A stretch of 31,811 nucleotides of DNA, taken from assembly GCA_003254885.1 (NCBI GenBank), contig QANT01008692.1, forward strand, positions 1 through 31,811, read 5' to 3'. A program made the position numbers and the translations under genes. The stretch's first letter is position 1, and the number at the start of each line of letters is the position of its first letter. Shown here piece by piece: positions 1 through 11,009 of the stretch. Below the pieces are notes generated by a model. It saw only the letters and a program-made list of their open reading frames with translations. It was not told where the DNA came from and did no database searches. The stretch is from Purshia tridentata. Taxonomy: Eukaryota; Streptophyta; Magnoliopsida; Rosales; Rosaceae.

Positions 1-682
1 AAGGTTTCGGAGTATCAATGGTTTTATTTGAGGATAGTAGAAGGATTAATTGAGGTTTAAATTGGTTCTGAAGGGATATCTAGGATTCTAAGACTATTGG
101 AGAATCTAGTGGGATTCTAAGTTAGTACCTTGTGGTATAAATCGAGGTGATTTCCAGTTTAGAAGTTAAGTTGAGGATATTTTGAGAATTAAGGATCACA
201 GTGGATTTGATCGGTTTAGTGGATTGATGATCAGTTTAAGGATTACGATTTATGATGCGTGGTTTGATTGGATTGGAGGCTTAAGCTGGTTTGTGACTAA
301 TTATTTTAATTGAGTTTATTTTGAGGTTGACAGTTAGATTTCACTCACACGAGCTCTAGTGAGCTCACCGGGTTTGTGTGTAAACCCGGTGCACCTGTGG
401 TTGGGTGCAGGGTTTGATTTTGCAGGTGAGCAAGCTGAGAAGGCAGTGGAGAGAAGACGAGGCAGCGGGACCAGCAGCAGTTTCAGAAAAACTTATTTTA
501 CGGTTTTATTTTCGTATAAAGGGTTTTACAGCTTGATTTTATAAATGTGTTTTGAAATTTACAGTTATTTTCAGTAAACTATTTATTATTCATGGCTCAC
601 AGTTTCAGTAAAAAAGGGCCCACAGGGAACAATTATCAGTTTTCAGCAGTCTAGGCACGTGCCCGAGGGTCGGGGCGTGTCA
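1..682 (+). repeat. Probable 3' part of a Ty3/gypsy-type LTR
   Basis: No coding frame of interest is present. The block around 355-430 (a short repeated 'aaacccggtgca' style stretch followed by a G-rich leader) and the closing 'gagggtcggggcgtgtca' at 665-682 resemble the R/U5 end of plant gypsy LTRs, which close with CA. The left end lies outside the window. No primer-binding site is visible after 682, so this could be a solo LTR or a 3' LTR. The assignment rests on resemblance only. Confidence 0.4.
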
Positions 683-1440
683 CCACGGTTAGCATCCAAT
701 AAATTTCACTATACTTAAGAATGAATTACAATGATCACATGAATTCTCTCTCCCTTTAAGTCTTAATCTATCTCTCATACTTTGGCCAACTTTCTTGATG
801 TTAATCTTAAGGTTTTTTGAGTCTAAAAAACCTATTTATACCTCATAAGTTCTCGAATACACTTAAGAATGAACTAGGAATCATAAAACTCTCAAAAACT
901 AGGCGAAACTCATAATATCCACGAGTAGTACCCGTCCTCTAGCCATGGGATCGGTCCTAGAGCAAGCATGACATTCCTCAGGACACATAGAACCAGTCCT
1001 CTAGAAGCTTCATCATGAGAAACACACAAAACACCCGTGTAGGACCTGTCATCTAGCCATGGGACCTGTCCTTTAGCCATGGAACCAGTCCTCTGGGACA
1101 TCTTTATGTTTTTTCCTCCTTAATTGACGCTCCACCTTCCACGAACCTCTTCCAACCTTCATCCAAACGTTCAAGAACACTTCCAAGGACTCCTAACCCT
1201 TTCAAACGAGCCAAAAACACAACAATAGTAACCTCTATCATTTTCCCACCAACACTTGTGAATTAGCTTGATAGTACTCTGGGGCCAGACAGCCTTGTGC
1301 TCCTTTGCTTCATCTGTTCTTGTACCTTGAATGATTATTGTCATTGCCCACACTCTTCAACCCTTGAGTCATGCTTCACCAGCCCAAATCTATGTCAATA
1401 ATATAAGTTTTGTTTATCATCAAAAATATTAAGTCAACAA
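683..1440. other. Intergenic, TE-like, no gene seen
   Basis: No supported coding region. It contains a hairpin at about 810-833 (AGGTTTTTT paired with AAAAAACCT). Between about 930 and 1100 there are imperfect short repeats built on 'tctagccatggga' (about 938, 1052 and 1071), interspersed with 'ccngtcctctag' units. This looks like repetitive, non-genic sequence. Confidence 0.4.
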
Positions 1441-1445
1441 TTCAT

Positions 1446-1693
1446 ATTGCTTAGAATCCTTTTCAAAATGATGAGACAATTGAGATTGCTAATAACCCTT
1501 TTCAGCATGATCAGGCTAAGCATGTTGAGATTGATATACTTTAATAAAGGAAAAATTGGAGGCTAGTGTTATCAGCTTTCCATTGTTAAATGTGCTTACC
1601 AAAGTTGCGGCTAATAGGGTATTTCTTGACTCACTTGTCAAGTTGGACATATTTAATATCTACACACCAACTTGGAAGAGAGTGTTGGCGTGA
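1446..1693 (+). pseudogene. Ty1/copia Pol C-terminal (RNase H) relic
   Basis: From 1485 the frame reads IANNPFQHDQAKHVEID, matching the copia RNase H segment S-I-x-x-N-P-x-x-H-x-R-x-K-H-I-E. A 1-nt slip near 1535 shifts the frame. A second stretch (1589-1690) then reads NVLTKVAANRV and later VKLDIFNIYTPTWKRVL before a TGA. This corresponds to the copia tail 'DxLTKAL...KLGMxxIYxPT'. A shortened, stop-bearing copy of the first motif precedes it in frame at 1446-1487 (IA-stop-NPFQNDETIEI), so the motif is locally duplicated. Only the final part of the polyprotein remains, followed directly by an LTR start at 1683. It is a dead retrotransposon fragment. Confidence 0.75.
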
Positions 1694-1873
1694 GTCCTAT
1701 CTTAGTTAGGAATTTATGAAAACTTGTAATTATGTAATCACTTTATTTACCTTGTAACTTACCGAGTCGTATAAGGTAACTTGTATTCTTGTGTATATAC
1801 CTCCTTGTATTCTGAATAAAGGAATTAATCAGAAAATTTTCCCTAAAAACTCTTGGGAATTCTCTCTTTACAC
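1683..1873 (+). repeat. Copia LTR fragment
   Basis: It starts with TGTTGG right after the purine-rich 'cttggaagagag', as expected for the 3' LTR after the polypurine tract of a copia element. An R-like segment follows: 'cttgtgtatatacctcc', then 'gaataaagg'. The right boundary is uncertain. I place it at a CA near 1873, but it may extend to about 1917. Confidence 0.55.
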
Positions 1874-2691
1874 CATGAATTTGATCAGAATATTCACCCA
1901 AAAAGAGGTTGCTGCACTTTCCCAGCTCCATTTCCAAGTAAGATAAAAAGAAAAGAATCAAAACTCCCCTGCTAAACAAATAAAGAAATGTGAAAGAAAT
2001 AGCACAAAAGTCAAAAGAAATAAAAATAATAAAGAGAAAGAAATAAAAATGGTGTGCAGCTGTAGCAGTGGGCAGATCGGCTTGGGGGTCTTCGTGCCAC
2101 TGGACAAATTTTATTCAACACATTGTAAAACACCAGGGAGAGCTAAGAAGAGCAAGATTCTACCTGATTCTCATATATTTGTTGTGGTCATTCAACCCAA
2201 AACTAGAACTTATACTCCAAATGAGTATTGATTCTTCAGTAGCCTCTTTTCTTGGTAAGCATGATTATTAAAACCTGAAACAGAGAAGTAAAGATGTTTC
2301 AATGACACCAAAATTGACAAACATTATTAAAACAAGTATGTTAAGAGCACAATTCAAGCATCAACTAATTGCATCATGTGATCACATGATGCAAGAGACA
2401 CTGCATTCCTAAATTTTCTTTTTGCTTCACTATCGTTGTCCTTTTTGAAAGTCATTGATATTGCAAACGAAAAAAAAAAAAAAAAAAAACTAATGTTTGA
2501 GCTAAAGTTGTTATTGCAATGCATAGTAAGTTAAAACTACGTTTCTACTTAAAGTAGTAATTTAAAGAGGAAGAAAAAAAAATTTAATTATAGACTTTAT
2601 CGTAAGGAAACTTAAATATACAAATTCCATAACTAAATGAAAGTGAGTGAGGAGAAGAGACAAATCACAAATTACTGATTTGAGATAGAAA
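1874..2691. other. Intergenic, no gene seen
   Basis: AT-rich sequence without a supported coding region. It holds an A18-type homopolymer near 2470-2488 and a long perfect palindrome listed separately. The two overlapping short open frames at about 2049-2271 have no recognisable domain. Confidence 0.4.
2369..2394. repeat. Perfect 26-bp palindrome
   Basis: The arm TTGCATCATGTGA (2369-2381) is followed immediately by its exact reverse complement (2382-2394). There is no loop and no mismatch. It lies in intergenic DNA and could form a cruciform. Its core is TGATCA-like (GTGATCAC). Function is unknown. Confidence 0.85.
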
Positions 2692-2990
2692 TTACACTTG
2701 ATTGTCGGAATATGAGAAATCATTGGCCACACAAGTGCATCTTTCCTTTAATGGGAAAAATTCAAAAATCATCAAAAGTTTTAATTTGGTGAGGTGTTGC
2801 ATAGCTTCCACAGCAGGTTGATAATTCATACTCTCACATCTTCATATAGCCATGTCTTCAGCAGAGGAAAGGTTCCCTTGCCGGCCACTCTGGTATATCC
2901 TCCAATCCACTGATTTTTACAAACAACTTCTAGAGGCCGTGTATACTTGGAATAGTTGGTAGCCCCCAATCTGCAAAGAGTATCACCAAC
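2692..2990 (-). pseudogene. Decayed 3' end of an NB-LRR gene
   Basis: This stretch aligns by eye with the last 250 bp or so of the CNL gene at 4701-10772. Shared blocks include 'gagaaatc.ttggcc', 'catctttcct', 'aatttggtgaggygttgcatagcttc' (read in parts) and 'ccactctgg', in the same order and orientation. Gaps and substitutions remove any open frame. It encodes the same C-terminal LRR remnant ('..MQRLTKLE..' region in the intact gene). Nothing of a CC or NB-ARC domain is nearby. It is a relic of a tandem R-gene copy. Confidence 0.65.
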
Positions 2991-4700
2991 TGCTCAAACT
3001 GAGGAACTAATCATGTAAACAACTCAGTTTCTTCAAACAACAGATAGACAATCAAAGAAGGGAGTTGCAAGACAATAACCCAGAAGAGAAAATTGTAGGG
3101 GTCACTTTTTATTTTGGAAAAGAATCCAGTGGTGAGATTGAAGCAAATAGCAAATGCTGATTAAAACCTGAGACTGGCATATAGATATCTGTATAAAGAG
3201 CATATAATTTGAAGTGTATTAAGCATGCACAGACATTAACATCAATTCATTGATCGATAATATATATCCAATATAATTCTTATTGATACAAAAGGAATAT
3301 TCTACAATTATTTGAGAAGCCAAAAATTCTCTAGGTTACTTGCAGAGTCTACCACTAAGACAAGATGTGGTGTTGACACGTGAGCCAACTATGCAAATCT
3401 GATCAGAATTCAAATCTATGTGCATATGATTCAAAAATTTGTTCATGAAACGAAACTAGTAGGCCACTACCATGAAAACGGTAAGTTCACTAAGTGCCAT
3501 TGATTAATGAATTTGAACAATAGCACATCTAGGTAATTGCTGATGGAATTTCACATACGTTATAAGATATCTCTGGATTAAAAACTAAAACTATGGTTTA
3601 TTTTATCTAGTTTAATTGAACAAAAACAAAGCACTCAAGTACTTGGACTGAGTTTGCACCTATTGCACATCACTTGTTCTTCCAATTGATTGATGAGTCA
3701 CCTTAAAACCTACCAACACAAAATTATGCCAAATTAAGTAATAATAGATGCAATCAACTGGGAACAGATAGAACTGAGGCTAGAGGAGAATACAAAGCAT
3801 GGTATATCTGGTTACATATAATCTAAGAGGAATATCAGGAGACTGAGATGAGGTAGTCGTTTGAAAAGGTTACAATTAATGTGAAACTGGAAACAATTAG
3901 GATGAAGTAATCCTTGCACAACTGGGACAGTAGTCCAACAACTGGCGCATCTCTGTGATCATCATCTTCTGGGTAAACTAATTATAGAAAGATATTTGGT
4001 CAAATTCTGAACAAAAGAAAAATGATAAGGATAAGCAACTTTCTTTTTACAAATGCTTCAAAAAGCGTTTTTCACAACACCAATCGCACACTGGTTTCAA
4101 CTGTTTTGCAACCAGAACAGTTGCAACATGACATCAAATAAAACTTGGTGACAATGTTGGTGAAGGTATTTACTCTATGAACATGACTTTTGTTCTGTGT
4201 AATATGCAACCAAAACCTTAGTACAGAAACAAGAAAAAGGAAAACAACATGGAATCCAAAATATATATGAGGGCAGCTAAACGACATGGAAATGATTGTA
4301 CTTACAAGTTATAACTACAATGAATACAATCTTGCACAACTGGGACACAGCTCTAGGCACATCTTCTCTTGATACACAGTGAAAACCATGAATATCCAAT
4401 TATGCTTGTTTTGTCAGGTGTCACATAGCTCCAATAATCCTTAATAAACTGATAAAGAAAATATTTGGTCAATTCTGAGTAAAAGAAGAAAGATACAAGG
4501 ATAAACAATTAAGTTTAATTCTTTTTAGAATATGACAGAAGTTTTTCCACTGCACCATGCAGTTGTACAATACTATTTTGAATTGTTTTATAGTGGAGAA
4601 TGAATTAATTTCCTGTCAAGAAAAATATGTAGTTGAAAAAGGGAAACAAGGTACAGACAATAACAAGTAATTAAGATAAGATGAAAAGTATAAGAATAGA
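2991..4700. other. 3' flank of the CNL gene with duplicated blocks
   Basis: There is no supported coding region. Two diverged direct repeats are visible: about 3911-4010 and about 4330-4505. They share 'cttgcacaactgggac' and 'atatttggtcaa.ttctga', the latter followed by an A-rich stretch and 'aaggataa'. On the minus strand the second block lies just downstream of the CNL stop codon. The blocks could be 3'-UTR exon copies, with a possible acceptor (TTTATCAG on the minus strand near 4455). Transcript data would be needed to show that. Confidence 0.4.
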
Positions 4701-7700
4701 TCATTTAAAAAGTCTGAAACACAAAAACAAAAAAATATTACTTCGGACATGTGGAATGTGAGAAATCTTGGCCCATTCTAGGTTGCTCCCTTTGGTACAT
4801 CTTTCCTCAAGTCTGGGACATCCACAAATTCTTAGCATTTCCAATTTGGTGAGGCGTTGCATAGCTTCAACTGTAGGTAGATACATCAGATTCTTGCAAC
4901 TCAACATTTCCAGGCACTCCAAAGAAGCAAGATTTCCCAACCACTCTGGAAAAGCCTCCACTCCGTCAAAAGAATCCACTTTCAAATATGTTAGAGAAGT
5001 TGCGTATTGAATTTGTTGAGGCAGAGACTTCAGCTTAGGCCACCCCTGCAACTTCAATTTTTCAAGTTGTGGTGGAACTTGAAAATCTGCAGGGAAAGAA
5101 TCAAGCTCCTCCAAGAACGGACCAATATGCAATTTCTTCAAACGAATGAGGGAGCCTAGCCCCTTTGGAAAATATCTCAATTTCCCACAATACATTATTT
5201 TTAGATCAGAAAGAGAATGCAACTTGGATAGATCTTCTGCAACAGATATCAAATTGTCACAAGATCTGATTGTCAGCTTCTCAAGAAATGTGCAGGATGC
5301 TAGTCCACATGGTAGACTTGTTAATCCATGACAAAAATAAATCTTCAACTGACGGAGGGATGTGAGGTTGTCTAAACTTGGAAAAGTCTTTAGACTAGGG
5401 CAATTCCGTATACTTAACTCCTTGAGAGAGACTGGGATATGTTGATCACTCCATAGACTTGATAATCTGTCACATTCTGCAATGCTCAGTCGATGGAGGG
5501 ATGTGAAGCTGTATAAGGTCGGGATAGATTGTAGACTCCTGCAATACGCTATAGACAACTCCTCAAGACTTCCCGGTTCACTTTGAAGATTCATAGTTGA
5601 TTCATGGAGGGAAAATGAAATGGATGTTAGCTCAGGGCACCAGCTTATTTTCAAAATCTGAAGAGAGGGACAGTGTCTAAGCCCAACTTCTAATAATCTT
5701 TCACAATATTCGACTTCCAATACGCAGAGTGATGGGGATACGTGTGTAAATGAAATGGATGCCAAACTAGCACATGAATATATGTGCAACTCTTCAAGAG
5801 GGACTGTGTCTAGCCCATCAGGTAAATGACTCAGATTTTCACAACAATGAACTGTAAGTGACCGAAGAGACGCACAACAGCCAAATACATTTGGAGCAAT
5901 ACATGCTAACTCATCGCAATATCTTACCTCCAAAGATGTGATATTCTTGTTGTTCTCCAATATCCCTTCTGGGAGAGAAGTAAGCCCCGACATTTTTTCT
6001 ATAATGAGATATGTGAGAGTGGTCAATTTACTGCATATGTTTTCTACTGCCATGCTGTCCATGTGACCCATTTCCAACTTCTTGAGAGATGGAAAATGAC
6101 TAGGAGCAATTGTCAATTTACAACAATTCCACGTAATCAACTCCTCAAGGCAAGGAAACACCACAATGTATGTTGTTGGCATCACCGGTGCTTCCATCCA
6201 TTCAATTAGCTCCACGCAACTGCCAATACGTAATGTTTTCAATGCTGGAAATAAAGCTAGTGTCGTAGCCTTATCATTATCGTGAACATGATTATAACCA
6301 TAAAACTCAACTCCAACACATTTTACATTATCCAATCCCTCAATCTCAAGATATCTAAGATTAGGTAGATGGCCGAGTATTGGGACTCCTTCACATTTTT
6401 GGCAGTCGCGTAATCTAATAATCTTCAAATTGTGGAGTGAAGGCAACCATGATGGAAATTTATTACCCAAGAAATTTTCAATCCATAAGTTTTCCAAATT
6501 AGTATGCGGTTGGAGGCCTTCTAGTACAATCTCCTCATTGTTGTTGCCCACTAGCCTATCCTCCACCCATACAAATCTTAACTCACAGAGGTTTATTTTT
6601 GACACTAAATTTGCTTTCTTAGCTTCGTCTACATCCTTTACATGTTCTAGATTACAAATAACTAGTTTTCCTTTCAATTCATTCAAGCCAGCCAACTCCT
6701 CAATTCCAGGACCCGTCTCCTTACCAGCACCAAAGCAAGGTAATGTGCGGAGATGAGTGAGTCGCTTCAATATTCCAGCTGGAACTTCCATGTCCCCATC
6801 AAAATAAAGATGCCTCAAGTTGATCAAATTTTGCAGTTCCTCTGGAAGTTTTTCAACAAAAGTATGACACATTCTTAACGTCTGTAGGTTATAGAGCTTG
6901 CCAATAGATTTGGGGAGTGCCTTAATATATGTGCTGGAGACGTCCAGATACCTCAAGTGTATCAACTTGCCAATTGAAGTTGGCAACTTCAAAATACCAG
7001 CGCCATATAAATTTAAGATACGTAAATCTGTAAACCGTAAGATGTTACTAGGGACATCTCCTTTCAAAAACAGACGCAATCTCCCAACACTTGTTTCTTG
7101 AATTCTTTCTAGTGCTGAAGAAGGAACCCTTGCTACATGTCGAATCTCACGTGTATTATCCATCTCATTGAAGTCTTGTGTCAAACTCTCAGATTTGAAT
7201 ACAACTTCAGCAAGATCATGCACAAGATCGTGCATCTTGCAATTTATAATAATGCCATATTTATCCTTTGTCGCATCCTGAAATAAGGAGTTGTCCAATA
7301 GAATATCAAAATATTCATTGCCTATATCCTCCATCTCTAGATTACTTTTGTCCCAAGATGGGTGGAGTAATCCATGAGCCATCCACAGTTGGATCAAGTT
7401 ATCTCTATCAATTTTGAAATCTTTCATAAACATTGCGCAATATGCAAAACATTGTTTCAAAGATGGTGATTTCAAGTTATCAAAACTCAACTTCAAAACC
7501 GACATGATTTTTTCCTCCCCTTCTGGTAGTTCCCATATTCTACTTTCTTGGATTGACAACCATTCATCTCTACTATTTTTTGAACGCATCATGCCTCCTA
7601 AAACCTGTAGACATGAGTTAATAAAACTTCATAAATATTAAATAGTTAATAAGGGGAAATTAGAAATACTCACAGTAAGCAATTACAGTTCAATCAAAAG

Positions 7701-10700
7701 TTTGACTATAATTTAACATTGTTTTGGATGGATGCAAAATGCAATAGTGCTCTCCATTCTTTCATTAAAACGTTACTTCTGTTTTGACCAGCTTGGTTTG
7801 AGTTGTACAAGTGGATTCTTTTTGGACTGAAAGCCCATACAAGTGTTTAAAATCCTAGAAATCCTATACATGAGTCTTTCTCTATGCAGTGTTTTCCTCA
7901 TTTTGATTCCTTGAATTGATTTGTCTAATGAGAAATGCTAAATAAAAGACGGATACTTCTCCTGGGAATTATATCCTACTCTTTTCCCCCCTTAATAGAA
8001 AATAGAGAGATGAATTGATTCATTCATTGGATCTAGACGTCCATGCTTCAATTAAAGAATGAACACATGAATTTTATGGCTTTTTTTTCACCTTTTGATC
8101 TTATTTTTAGCAGAGTATAATACTTTAGGGTATAAATCATTAATTGAGACCCATTCCTTGATTTTAGGTTTTAGGTTTTCGCTCCTGTTCCTCGATTAGA
8201 ATTTAGGTTTTAATTCTTGAGTTTTGAGCAGATACTATACCCTAAAAGATAGAAATCTATAACCTAAATGTTGAACCCAATCAAAACTTGGTAAAAATGG
8301 GAAAAAAGTATAAAAAGACCCAAATCAATTCTTTTGTTAAAAAGACGGACATCCTATTCATAGAATTGTTTTTCTATACATACCATTTTACTGCTCATTG
8401 TAGTCACTTTATCATATTCCATCTTTTCCAAACATTTTGACATTTGCTAATTATTACACCCAACAATACATTATGTACCATAACCAATAACCTCAACAGA
8501 TTTTTCTCACTATACCCATTACCTTCAAGCCTCTTCCTCATTGACCAGCAGACCTGACCATCCGCACCACCCAAAATTTCAGGGATGGCCCTGGTCGCGG
8601 GCCTACCTTCAGCTTCAGCAAGAGTTACAGAGGGGGGGGAGAGAGAGAGAGAGAGAAGAAGGGGGCTACAAGTGAGTTGAGGGGTCAGCGGCGACGGAGT
8701 TCCTGCCAGGGGCAGGTGGAGGGAGGCAGGGAGGGAAGGGTTGGCTTGGGTGGGTGGCTGGGTTTTTTTTTTTTTTTTTAAATGTTGTACAAGGGTAAAA
8801 TTGAATTTTAAAAGCTACAAAAAATAAAGTAAATTAGCAAAAAGCCACAAAAAATTGTAAGTTCCACTTATAAACCCATGTAAAAGATCTATTTATTTTT
8901 AATCCACAAGGAGTGGCTTAAAATAAACTTTTTTCCTTCCACATGTAACTCTCACAGAGTTGCACTTTATTTTGTCATGATGCAATATATAAATCTTATA
9001 GAGTTATAATTTTGTATAATTATACTTTGTTGAATGATGTAGTATTGTTTTAAGATTTAAGCATTTAGAGTTTAGGTTTTAGGGCTTTAGCCCTAAATCT
9101 AAATACTATACCGTAAACCACACGCTCTCAATAAAATTCAATAATTAATTAAATTTAAACTTGGGCATGTTTGAGTTTGAATGGTATAGAAAGCTCCCTA
9201 CTTGATTTTTCTTGAATTGGGGCTCAGAAATATCTTTTGTGGCTTAAAAATATATAGATTAGAAGTTTGGGTATTTTGATTGAAAAAGGTTGTATGTTGT
9301 GTCTTATTAATAAAGAACTCAAAATATATATAAGGTATAGCCAACAGATTTTAGGGTACAAATAAAATTTCCCTTAATTTTTTAATCCAATTTAAATATT
9401 ATAATTGTTATTCTAGTTTTTGTAGATTAATAAGAATTCAATAATTTTTACAACACCCAGACATAATGTGGGTATGTGGATGAGATGGAGAGGTCAATTA
9501 CAATATCATCCTTAGCTTTTAAACCTATTATTAAAATTGTATCAAGCAATATTGGTAATATTGATGACTACAAGATAAGAACTAAAAGAAAACATGCATA
9601 AACTTGAAAACTGATAATATTATGCATACCTTTGCCACTAGTGGTACACCCGCACACTTTTTTGAAATCTCCCTTCCAATTCTCTCCAACTCTGGAGCTA
9701 TCGAAAAACTATCATGAGGAAATGCCCTACTTTTTATTATGGACCAACATTCATCCTCATATAGAGTTTTCAAATAATAGGTGCAAGTAGGGAGTGTTTC
9801 CATGATTGATGCAGCAACATGGGCATTGCGGGTAGTGACAATAATGCTGCTTCCTCCAGCAGAATTGAGTTTTGATAAGCAATTTATCAGAGTGTTCCAT
9901 TTTTCACTATCTTCATTCCAAACATCATCAAGTACTAGAAAATATCTCTTCTCTAACAACTCTTCTCGGAGATTTTTAAGTAATGCCTCCCGACCTCCTA
10001 TTCCGGCCTTTGTTGGCTCAACTAACTCTAAGATACGTTGTAAAATAAAATTCACGTCAAAAGTGTTGGATATACACACCCATATTTGTTTATCAAAGTG
10101 TCTTCTTATCTTCTCTTCATTGTATACTGACTTGGCCAAAGTTGTCTTCCCTAGGCCTGGCATTCCCACAATGGCTATAACCAAAGGATTTTCCTTATTG
10201 TTAGAGTTTGTCAAGGTTGCAATTATATTTGACACATCCTTCTTCCTTCCAAAGATCTTTTCGTCGCTATCAAAGCTTGAGATGGTTTCCCTGTTCCCCA
10301 TACCTTGGGGGGTTGCATCTGCTTTTTTTGCAACCAATCCAATGAAAGCTGCCTCACTCTTGAGCTCCACCAAAGATGTGTTGATACGCTTAATTCTATG
10401 TGCCATTTTCTGACGAAATAAAGTGGGATTAGAGGCTGAAAGGAAGTTTAGTAGCTTCTTCTTCATACGGTTTTGCAGTTCCACTCTGTGCCGAAGATCT
10501 TCATAATGGATTTCATCCAACACATTATCAGCATCATCAGCTACATTTTTAAGTCTCTTCATCCAGTCTTCCACTGCCTTGCCCCGACCTTGTGGTTGGT
10601 GGGCAGCATCAGCTAAGAAGTCTTGAATGCTGGACAAAGATTGGCGGAGCTTTGTTAGTTCATTTTTGAATCCCCAGGCAAGACTGACTTCTTGAGCGGC

Positions 10701-10772
10701 AAGTGAAGCTACCTTCTTCAGTATTCCCTCCACAGGAAAGGTAATGACATTTTCTAAAATCTCTTTTTCCAT
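4701..10772 (-). CDS. CC-NB-ARC-LRR (CNL) disease resistance protein, RGA type
   Basis: This is an intracellular immune receptor that recognises pathogen effectors; NB-ARC nucleotide exchange switches it on. Exon 1 is 10772-9630 (381 codons) and exon 2 is 7604-4701 (967 codons plus stop), giving 1348 aa, within the usual CNL range. Residues 1-150 are an Rx-type coiled coil with [12 protein letters not shown] at 77-88. Then come the P-loop GMPGLGKTT (203-211), RNBS-A with [10 protein letters not shown] (226-235), kinase-2 LVLDDVW (279-285; the final W marks a non-TIR protein), [14 protein letters not shown] (308-316), GLPL as CAGVPLVAK (373-381), [13 protein letters not shown] (433-440) and MHD as [10 protein letters not shown] (504-513). 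About 780 residues of LRRs follow. The start is the ATG at 10772; the open frame upstream opens only with GTG. Donor AAG|GTATGC and acceptor CAG|GTT are canonical and phase 0. All switch motifs are intact, so it is probably functional. Confidence 0.93.
7605..9629 (-). other. Intron of the CNL gene (2025 bp)
   Basis: A GT-AG intron lies between the GLPL motif (exon 1) and VLGG (exon 2). No gene is seen inside. It is AT-rich except for a GC-rich island at about 8530-8760, which contains a G8 run, a (GA)n microsatellite (about 8639-8656) and then a T18 run (8763-8780). Several 'ttttaggg'/'ccctaaa' motifs (about 8120, 8235, 9078-9100 and 9350) look like interstitial telomere-type words but do not form an array. 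Confidence 0.85.
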
Positions 10773-10907
10773 ACTGAAACTGATCAACACAAAGAGCAGA
10801 GCAATAATGCAAAAGTGTAAGCAAATGAGATCAAAAAGCTTGAAGAAGCACACTACTTGAATGTAATGTAATTTAAAACTTTGAAATTGATGACTCCATT
10901 ATTGGTA

Positions 10908-10995
10908 TAAGGCCCCATTAATTAATTTTACTTTCTGCAAACATTTCATTTCATTTCCATCCACAAAATCCCTTATCACATAACGGTCCCTGGCT
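10908..10995 (-). repeat. CNL 5'-flank block, copy 1
   Basis: The stretch from 'aaggccccattaatta' to 'cccttatcacataa' recurs in diverged form at about 13263-13346: 'gggcccccattaatta', 'ctttctgcaaa', 'catttccat', 'ctttatcacataatc'. The adjacent leader just inside it (about 10790-10850, 'aaagcttgaaga') also has a match at about 13140-13185. Together they suggest duplication of the upstream region of this gene. Confidence 0.55.
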
Positions 10996-11002
10996 TGTTG
11001 CA

Positions 11003-11009
11003 TTATATA
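11003..11009 (-). promoter_or_regulatory. Candidate TATA box for the CNL gene
   Basis: TATATAA on the minus strand lies 230 bp upstream of the ATG at 10772. A transcription start would be expected near 10975. No further evidence supports it, and A/T words are common here. Confidence 0.3.

Noticed and set aside
4072-4287. 71-aa open frame downstream of the CNL gene
   Set aside because: No domain, and it overlaps the duplicated non-coding 3'-flank blocks.
6430-6756. 108-aa open frame on the plus strand
   Set aside because: It is antisense to the LRR-coding exon, so it is a shadow frame.
9078-9100. Interstitial telomere repeat (TTTAGGG-like words)
   Set aside because: Only a few scattered copies occur, with no array.
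9781-10413. 210-aa open frame on the plus strand
   Set aside because: It lies entirely antisense to the NB-ARC exon and has no domain of its own.
10773-10853. 27-residue hydrophobic N-terminal extension of the CNL protein
   Set aside because: The frame opens with GTG, not ATG; in a plant gene the ATG at 10772 fits the usual start of the coiled-coil domain.
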